Assembly: GCA_002348615.1 (NCBI GenBank) | Contig: DEBR01000002.1 | Coordinates: 59,441 to 123,440 of the forward strand | Source: Candidatus Saccharibacteria bacterium UBA2951 | GTDB lineage: Bacteria > Patescibacteriota > Saccharimonadia > Saccharimonadales > Saccharimonadaceae | Reading direction: 5' to 3' | Length of the DNA stretch: 64,000 nucleotides | Part shown: positions 59,243 through 64,000 of the stretch, one piece after another | Layout: every line of letters begins with the position of its first letter | Numbering within the stretch: position 1 is the stretch's first letter | Translations under genes and position numbers: made by a program | Notes under the pieces: model-generated | Told to the model about the DNA's origin: nothing | Seen by the model: only the letters and a program-made list of their open reading frames with translations | Databases searched by the model: none

Positions 59243-60187
59243 ATGAAGGCAGCACGGATTAACGAATATGGAAGCGCTGATGTCGTACAAATTGTAGAGA
59301 TCGATGCGCCGATCGCAGGCGAAGGCCAGGTATTGGTCGAGGTGCGTGCGTCGAGCATTAATCCATTCGACAAGACCATCCGTGAAGGCTACATGAAAGA
59401 CGCGATTCCGCTCGAACTACCCGTCACGCTTGGCGGTGACATCGCAGGTGACGTCATAGAAGTCGGTGACGGCGTTGACGGCTTCGCCGTCGGCGACAAG
59501 GTGTATGGACAAGCTAACGTCGTAGCCGGCAATAGCGGCGCCTTCGCCGAGTTCGCGGCCGCCAAAGCCGGTGGACTTGCTACCATGCCCTCAAATTTAG
59601 ATTACTTGGAAGCCGCTTCCCTGCCGCTTGTCGGCGTCAGCGCGCTACAAGCCCTGACCGAGCACATTAATTTGCAGCCGGACCAAAAGCTGTTCATCCA
59701 CGGCGGTGGTGGCGGAATCGGTTCAATCGCCATTCAAATCGCGAAAAACATCGGCGCTTATGTCGCTACTACCGCAACCGGCGAGCAAATCGACATGGTG
59801 AAAAAGCTCCGGGCCGACGAAGTTATCGACTTTATGTCTGAAGACTTTTCCACCAAACTGTCCGGTTTCGATGCCGTGTTTGACACGGTCGGCGGTGATG
59901 AGTTCGTTAGTACCTTTGGCATTCTAAAAAGTGGTGGTACGGCCGTTTCTATGATTGCCTCACCGGACGAAGCCAAGGCGACCGAACTCGGTATTACTGC
60001 CCTAATGCAACAAACTCACGTCAATACCGACCGGCTTAACAGCTTGCGTCGCCTCATTGAAGACGGCATCGTCGCACCACAGGTCGACAAGGTCTTTTCG
60101 CTCGACGATATTCAAGCGGCCTTCAAGGCAAAGGAAGAAGGAACGGTTAAGGGTAAGGTCGTCTTACAAATTAGCGACGCGGCATAA
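59243..60187 (+). CDS. Zinc-free MDR oxidoreductase (quinone reductase-like)
   Basis: 314 aa. GroES-like N-terminal domain (about 1-130: SSINPFDKTIREG, GGDIAGDVIEVGDGVDGF), Rossmann domain (about 130-270: KLFIHGGGGGIGSIAIQIAK with the A/GGxGxxG motif, VFDTVGGDE) and C-terminal GKVVLQI. No structural zinc cysteines, so the quinone oxidoreductase/crotonyl reductase branch. NADPH-dependent reduction of quinones or enones in the cytosol. GGAGGG ribosome site and a palindromic operator upstream suggest inducible expression. Confidence 0.9.
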   Translation: MKAARINEYGSADVVQIVEIDAPIAGEGQVLVEVRASSINPFDKTIREGYMKDAIPLELPVTLGGDIAGDVIEVGDGVDGFAVGDKVYGQANVVAGNSGAFAEFAAAKAGGLATMPSNLDYLEAASLPLVGVSALQALTEHINLQPDQKLFIHGGGGGIGSIAIQIAKNIGAYVATTATGEQIDMVKKLRADEVIDFMSEDFSTKLSGFDAVFDTVGGDEFVSTFGILKSGGTAVSMIASPDEAKATELGITALMQQTHVNTDRLNSLRRLIEDGIVAPQVDKVFSLDDIQAAFKAKEEGTVKGKVVLQISDAA

Positions 60188-60206
60188 GCCTGCAAGCCTT
60201 GGCCTG

Positions 60207-60569
60207 TTATCGGCCTATAATGTCCTCGACAAGTTCTTTACATCGCGCCCGTGTCTCAGACTCGGTAAGATCCTGATTCTCAGAGTTATCAAATGCTGCC
60301 CCGTAAGAACTTAGACGTGTTACGTCCGCGGCTTTTATACCACCTGACACCTTTTCGCACAGGCTTGGGTCTTTGGTGAACATCGCATCTTCTATCTGCC
60401 TCACATTTTGTTCACTGGCAAGGTTGGCGGCTTGTAAATCTGAAGCCGCTTTCGACGAAATAACGATATATAGAATTACTGCGATGGCAGCGACAAGTAG
60501 TATTACTACTCCTGTAACGAGAAACGTTTTATTTGCTGGTTGTGGTTTCGTCGAATTATTTACCGCCAT
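60207..60569 (-). CDS. Single-pass membrane-anchored small protein
   Basis: 120 aa. A short polar N-terminus, one membrane helix (about 14-38) and an external domain (about 40-120) with two cysteines (PSLCEKV, RARCKEL) that could form a disulfide. No family recognised. Extended -10 TGCTAGAAT puts +1 exactly on the ATG. Confidence 0.6.
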   Translation of the reverse strand: MAVNNSTKPQPANKTFLVTGVVILLVAAIAVILYIVISSKAASDLQAANLASEQNVRQIEDAMFTKDPSLCEKVSGGIKAADVTRLSSYGAAFDNSENQDLTESETRARCKELVEDIIGR

Positions 60570-60575
60570 AAGCGT

Positions 60576-60581
60576 ATTCTA
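60576..60581 (-). promoter_or_regulatory. -10 box of the gene at 60207
   Basis: TAGAAT with TGC in front; +1 at 60569, the start codon. Confidence 0.55.
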
Positions 60582-60699
60582 GCAAAAATGTCTCAAACGA
60601 GAGCAAAAAATGCATCAAAAGCCCGCCCTTTATTCTTAGTGGTAACCTATGAAATCATAATAAAGATCAAAGAATAATACTGGTAATTTGTTAAAGGGT

Positions 60700-61284
60700 T
60701 CAGGCGACCCAGAACCGGGTAACGATCATCGCGGCAATAATGAGCGTCCACACGATAGCAATCATGATGTCGCCACCAGCCTGAACGAATCGTTCCAGAC
60801 TACGTCGGGCTGGTTTTCGTAGTGGTAGTTCGTCATAGTGTAGCCGGAACCACGCCCAATTCATTACAATAACCGCGGCATAGCAGAACAAACAGAAAAT
60901 ACAGATGTACCCGATAACATAGGTGCTTTGCCATAAGTACCAGGCGCCAAACCCTAAAAAGAATACGGCAAAAAAATGGAACACGTTTCGTAACGTCTTA
61001 TTTAATTCGGTGCCGCTGGCTGCCGCTAAAGCGATCCCGGCCGTCAGTGCGAAGAACATCATACATATTAGAGAATTTGAGAACCCGAAGACCGATGATT
61101 GCCAAGCAGCAAATACGTTACTGCAACTAAAGACGGCATTGATATCGCACGTCAATCTAGTGACAGGATGTTCCGCGTACTGTATACGCTCTACCGTTTG
61201 TATTAGCGAAGCCGTAAGACCAACAAAAGAAGCTACAGCGATTGTCCACCACATATATTTTTTCGTTCTTTTCATGGATACCAT
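60700..61284 (-). CDS. VKOR-family disulfide-generating membrane protein
   Basis: 194 aa, five membrane helices. The loop cysteines in LTCDINAVFSCSNVF and the active-site CxxC in GYICIFCLF (about 131-138) match bacterial vitamin K epoxide reductase homologues, which reoxidise a DsbA-like protein using quinone. There is no fused thioredoxin domain, so a separate partner is needed; none is in the window. TAGGAG sits 4 bases before ATG 61284. Confidence 0.9.
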   Translation of the reverse strand: MVSMKRTKKYMWWTIAVASFVGLTASLIQTVERIQYAEHPVTRLTCDINAVFSCSNVFAAWQSSVFGFSNSLICMMFFALTAGIALAAASGTELNKTLRNVFHFFAVFFLGFGAWYLWQSTYVIGYICIFCLFCYAAVIVMNWAWFRLHYDELPLRKPARRSLERFVQAGGDIMIAIVWTLIIAAMIVTRFWVA

Positions 61285-61351
61285 TCTACTCCTACTTTAT
61301 GAATGGAATGTGTGATTTTTGACGAACGAACAAAATCCAGGATTGCCCGCA

Positions 61352-61388
61352 AAGAAAAAACGACTACCAAACGGTAATCGTTTTTTCT
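61352..61388 (-). terminator. Terminator of tRNA-fMet, flush with the CCA end
   Basis: A 17-bp stem (one mismatch; arms 61352-61368 and 61373-61389) with loop GTTT and T6, beginning at the last base of the tRNA CCA. Confidence 0.85.
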
Positions 61389-61466
61389 TGGTTGCGGGGA
61401 GAGGATTTGAACCTCTGACCTCGTGGTTATGAGCCACGCGAGCTGACCAGACTGCTCCACCCCGCG
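61389..61466 (-). tRNA. Initiator tRNA-fMet (anticodon CAT)
   Basis: Acceptor CGCGGGG/CCCCGCA with the initiator-specific C1-A72 mismatch, D-arm GAGCAGTCTGGTCAGCTC, anticodon loop CTCATAA, T-arm AGAGG-TTCAAAT-CCTCT, CCA encoded. The anticodon stem is CGTGG/CCACG, so only two of the usual three consecutive G-C pairs next to the loop are present. Confidence 0.95.
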
Positions 61467-61496
61467 GCAATGCTTAGCTATTCTAACAGAGAGGGG

Positions 61497-61940
61497 CTAC
61501 TGATGCAAGCTGCGGTACGCGCCGCCGAACAGGAAGTTCACCCACGCCTGGAAGTTACTTTCTTGTACCGGACGTGGCGCCGTGTCGGCAGTCATCGTTT
61601 CGTCAGCCGACGCCGCCGCGGTATTCGGTGGCAAAATTAGTACCTTTTCGCCCGGGCTGACGAGCCCTAACTTTTCGCGGACAGCCAGTTCTTTATATTC
61701 GTCGCTTTTGTAATAGTTGCGTTCGTACTGCAATTTTTGCGTTTCCAACTTTGCAAGTTGCAATTGCCGCTGTTTAAAATCAACTTCCTTTTGCAAGGCG
61801 TAGTTACGCTCCATTGCTTGCACCGAACCCCATGCCCAACTGGCCGCCACTAATAAGCCAATGACCACGACAAGATTGTTCGTGGTGAAGTAATGGTGGC
61901 GTACATGGTAGTACAGTCGGTTTAGGTTTCTATTTTGCAT
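61497..61940 (-). CDS. FtsL/DivIC-like septum formation protein
   Basis: 147 aa from ATG 61940. Basic N-terminus, one membrane helix (about 24-42), a coiled coil (about 43-85, KEVDFKQRQLQLAKLETQKL) and ELAVREKLGLVSPGEKVLIL, the conserved DivIC end. The tail (about 110-147) is extra. Acts in the division septum with FtsQ/FtsB-like partners. TATAAT at 61971-61976 rules out the longer frame; AAGAGAAGG is in the leader. Confidence 0.85.
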   Translation of the reverse strand: MQNRNLNRLYYHVRHHYFTTNNLVVVIGLLVAASWAWGSVQAMERNYALQKEVDFKQRQLQLAKLETQKLQYERNYYKSDEYKELAVREKLGLVSPGEKVLILPPNTAAASADETMTADTAPRPVQESNFQAWVNFLFGGAYRSLHQ

Positions 61941-61970
61941 GGTGGCGTTTAATTGCCTTCTCTTCGGTGC

Positions 61971-61976
61971 ATTATA
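61971..61976 (-). promoter_or_regulatory. -10 box of the DivIC-like gene
   Basis: TATAAT within CGTTGGGTTATAATG, a 15-base sequence repeated in inverted orientation at 62153-62167. Confidence 0.65.
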
Positions 61977-61999
61977 ACCCAACGAGGTGAGAGATAGAA

Positions 62000-62120
62000 A
62001 GCTTCCCCGAAGCTTGCTATCCGAGCGAGGCAGGGTTTCAACTGCTTGCAGTTATAGCCTACAGGGGTTAATTACGCCATAACCGCTGAAACCAGCGGTT
62101 GAAACCCGGCCTTACTCGGT
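62000..62120. repeat. Cruciform-like palindromic element
   Basis: Outer imperfect arms CCGAG..AGGC.GGGTTTCAAC (62021-62042) and its inverse (62099-62119) enclose two small hairpins: AACTGC-TT-GCAGTT (62040-62053) and AACCGCTG-AAAC-CAGCGGTT (62081-62100). A further hairpin GCTTC-CCC-GAAGC lies at 62001-62013. No gene. It sits midway between the divergent promoters of the DivIC-like gene and tRNA-Ile2. Confidence 0.75.
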
Positions 62121-62160
62121 TTTAATCTTATAGAAGGTTAAAACTCTCGTTTCGTTGGGT

Positions 62161-62166
62161 TATAAT
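62161..62166 (+). promoter_or_regulatory. -10 box of tRNA-Ile2
   Basis: TATAAT, +1 near 62173, 9 bases before the mature tRNA. Confidence 0.6.
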
Positions 62167-62181
62167 GGCCAGAGTAGCCTC

Positions 62182-62257
62182 GGGGGTGTAGCTCAGGGGT
62201 TAGAGCAGCGGGCTCATAACCTGTTGGTCGATGGTTCGATCCCATCCACCCCCACCA
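62182..62257 (+). tRNA. tRNA-Ile2 (CAT, lysidine type) or tRNA-Met
   Basis: Acceptor GGGGGTG/CACCCCC, D-arm AGCTCAGGGGTTAGAGC, anticodon loop CTCATAA, T-arm GATGG-TTCGATC-CCATC, discriminator A, CCA encoded. As the third CAT tRNA in the window, neither initiator nor the Met-like form, it is most simply the minor Ile tRNA that TilS modifies. The anticodon stem GCGGG/CCTGT has two G-U pairs. Confidence 0.9.
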
Positions 62258-62262
62258 GATTT

Positions 62263-62907
62263 TTATTTGCTTGCGTATTCGGCAAGCTTTTTTCGTAAGA
62301 AGCGACGGCGGGCCTGACGCAGGCGATCTTTTTCTGGAGTACCGTAGTAGCGATTACGATACGCATTCAGCATCATGGTCCTAGCGTCAAATTCGACTTC
62401 TTCCTTGTCGCCGATACCGGCCTCTATGAGCTCTTTCGCATGATAGATATCGAGTGAGTCACGGTTCACCATACGGCGATGATTGCGACGGGCGCCTTCG
62501 GCTACATTCGGAAGCTGCGGGCCGTAACGATCCAGTATTTCCGGGTGGGTACGGTGAGCGACCTCAAAGCCGCCTGGGACACCGCGTTTTTTGCCGCCGC
62601 GCATGTTGGCACCGCTGACAAGATTCATGAGGTCAAGTTCATCTTGGTAGCGTTGCTCAAGCGTTACGTAAACGCCTGGGTCACGCATGCCTTCGTCAAT
62701 GACCGACTGTTCGCGGGCGTGCTTGGCATCGGCCTGAAATTCATCCGAGTTTTCAATGTCACGCATACGACGGGCATGCGCTAGGTTATCCATGCCTTGA
62801 ACGATTGATTCGTTCGCGACTGGAAGGTCCGTGTAATCCTCAACAGGAACGACATCGCCTTCGTCGTTGACGCCGAAGTTGTGAAACCGTTCATTGAGGT
62901 GGTTCAT
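62263..62907 (-). CDS. Charged helical protein of unknown function
   Basis: 214 aa, soluble, no Cys. Rich in Arg, Glu, Asp, Asn; contains DLMNLVSGANMRGGKKRGVP and a very basic end (LRQARRRFLRKKLAEYASK) that could contact nucleic acid. No recognised domain. ATG after TTGAGGT, with TATACT about 25 bases upstream. Its 3' end overlaps the terminator of tRNA-Ile2 on the other strand. Confidence 0.65.
   Translation of the reverse strand: MNHLNERFHNFGVNDEGDVVPVEDYTDLPVANESIVQGMDNLAHARRMRDIENSDEFQADAKHAREQSVIDEGMRDPGVYVTLEQRYQDELDLMNLVSGANMRGGKKRGVPGGFEVAHRTHPEILDRYGPQLPNVAEGARRNHRRMVNRDSLDIYHAKELIEAGIGDKEEVEFDARTMMLNAYRNRYYGTPEKDRLRQARRRFLRKKLAEYASK
62269..62293 (+). terminator. Terminator of tRNA-Ile2
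   Basis: GCTTGC-N7-GCAAGC followed by T6, inside the 3' end of the convergent gene, 12 bases after the tRNA. Confidence 0.65.
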
Positions 62908-62942
62908 ACCTCAATATTAACATAAACAGTATAAATTGTCAA

Positions 62943-64000
62943 CTACTCCCAACGGAAGACGCGGAAGGCTACGATGTAGATAACGACCAGCCAAGCGGCC
63001 GTCAGCCCTAACTCGGGGCCGATTTCAAAGACTGTGCGACCTTCTGTTACCACGAAACGGATAGCATCGACTATGGGCGTGAGTGGCAATAAGCCGGATA
63101 TGCTCTGAAGCCAGTCAGGCATAAGGAACCTCGGGAAGAACGTCCCCGACAGGAACATCATTGGAAACGTAATGAGGTTGGCAAGTGGCGCCGCCTGGTT
63201 TTCGTTGCGCGCCCAACCGCCAATTGCCAGCCCGACACCGAACATGGTGGCAGTGCCCAACAGGACGATTACCAGCATAGTAAAGTAATCGCCGCGCATA
63301 TCAAGCTTGAAGACGCTGAGTGCGACAGCGAACATGAGTGCGACCGACAAGACACCGACGAACATCTGGCTCAGTACGTTGGCAGTAAAGTACTGCCAAA
63401 CCCGAAGCGTCGTGGTGTGGTAGCGCCGCAGGATTCCCTGCTGCTTCATGCGCGGGAATACCGACGTCGGCCCGAAGATACCAAGGCTTAAGATCGAAAA
63501 GCCCAACAGACCTGCGAAGGTGTAGTCAAACTGGTTCAGGCCCTGTTCTTTCGATACTGTCAGTTTGGCGGTAAAGGGCGTCGGCGCCTTGGTGATGTTT
63601 TGGTTGATTTGGTTAAAGACCGCGTCGAAGATAGATTTAAGAGTCGCCCCTGCCTGTTCAGAGTTCTGGTCGACTACCACTTCGGCCTGACCGCTTGGAA
63701 AGGCTTGGCTGTCCTTTGCCTCGCCGAATGATTCGGGAAGCTTGATAATGGCATCTATTTCGCCGCGTTTCATTTTTTCGGTCGCGTCGGCTTCAGTCGT
63801 GACGTCTTTGTTCACTTTTATAAGATCGTCTTTTTGTACGGTTTTCAAGAATTGTTTGGTAAATTCGTTGTCGGCCTTGTTTAGCAGCGCGACATTGAAT
63901 GACGGTCCGTCATTGCTACCGAAGATACCCCCGAAAACGAATAGGAAGATAAGGGGGAACACAAAGATGAAGAACAGCGCCGTCTTATCGCGGAACGAGC
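62943..64000 (-). CDS. ABC-2 type exporter permease (partial, runs off the window)
   Basis: At least 351 residues; the frame is open to the window edge, and the residues before the in-frame GTG at 63962 (SFRDKTALFFIF) continue the typical ABC-2 first helix, so the real start lies beyond 64000. First helix, a large outside domain (about 25-165), then five to six helices, with FGPTSVFPRMKQQGILRRY, VLLGTATMFGVGLAIGGWAR and FPMMFLSGTFFPRFLMPDWL. Resembles drug/lipid exporters of the YhgE/DrrB class. Its ATPase is probably just outside. Confidence 0.88.
   Translation of the reverse strand, partial: SFRDKTALFFIFVFPLIFLFVFGGIFGSNDGPSFNVALLNKADNEFTKQFLKTVQKDDLIKVNKDVTTEADATEKMKRGEIDAIIKLPESFGEAKDSQAFPSGQAEVVVDQNSEQAGATLKSIFDAVFNQINQNITKAPTPFTAKLTVSKEQGLNQFDYTFAGLLGFSILSLGIFGPTSVFPRMKQQGILRRYHTTTLRVWQYFTANVLSQMFVGVLSVALMFAVALSVFKLDMRGDYFTMLVIVLLGTATMFGVGLAIGGWARNENQAAPLANLITFPMMFLSGTFFPRFLMPDWLQSISGLLPLTPIVDAIRFVVTEGRTVFEIGPELGLTAAWLVVIYIVAFRVFRWE

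Noticed and set aside
61941..61982. Longer N-terminus of the DivIC-like protein
   Set aside because: It would translate through the TATAAT promoter; ATG 61940 lies after a Shine-Dalgarno-like AAGAGAAGG.

Overview
The window looks like a chromosomal piece of a Patescibacteria/CPR bacterium, most likely Candidatus Saccharibacteria (TM7). This is inferred from gene content and style, without a phylogeny: moderate GC, very compact packing with abutting or overlapping convergent stops, a type IV pilus cluster, and a Gram-positive-like HrcA/CIRCE heat-shock system. The standard code is used (TGA is a normal stop, e.g. pilC-to-pilN region), which argues against Gracilibacteria or Absconditabacteria. 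I see no insertion sequence, prophage or CRISPR array.

Layout. 0-6 kb holds secreted or anchored proteins: a GH26-like hydrolase, a lambda-lysozyme-like muramidase, a tiny Trp-rich membrane protein with a structured leader, and an S8 protease. 6-10 kb: an exonuclease/GIY-YIG fusion, RNase Y, TsaB and TsaE. 10-13.7 kb: a GNAT acetyltransferase with both subunits of a eukaryote-like ATP-citrate lyase. 13.7-19.9 kb: pilB, pilC, pilM, pilN, pilO and a PRC-barrel protein. 19.9-29.4 kb: recA-nudix-recX, a pilin, ruvA/ruvB/ruvC, a class A PBP, peptidase E and YebC. 31-33.6 kb: a Mur-ligase/retropepsin-like protease/RimK-type ATP-grasp operon. 33.7-44 kb: the heat-shock block dnaJ, dnaK, grpE and hrcA with CIRCE operators and an embedded ABC-2 exporter. 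44-53.5 kb: a GT-C-like membrane protein, lepA, murJ, ftsH, tilS, and a Y-family polymerase with a small partner. 54-64 kb: a two-component pair, YggT, a membrane protein/ATP-cone/flavoprotein trio, a quinone-reductase-like MDR, VKOR, a DivIC-like protein, and the end of another ABC-2 exporter. Three CAU-anticodon tRNAs (Met, fMet, Ile2) sit at 53.9-62.3 kb, close to tilS; a tRNA-Lys lies at 30.4 kb.

The strongest window-wide signal is regulatory. In about twenty transcription units the -10 box (TATAAT/TATACT, often TGn-extended) ends 6-8 bases before the start codon, placing the expected +1 on or within two bases of the start codon. Leaderless mRNA therefore seems to be the default for first genes, while internal genes use ordinary Shine-Dalgarno sites. 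The same rule exposes an otherwise invisible 26-codon ORF at 27468-27548. Other points of interest are the split cyanophycin-synthetase-like operon, the flavoprotein that has lost its redox disulfide and sits beside a stand-alone ATP-cone, terminators whose stems start inside the tRNA CCA end, and a 57-bp duplication of the lepA 3' end.
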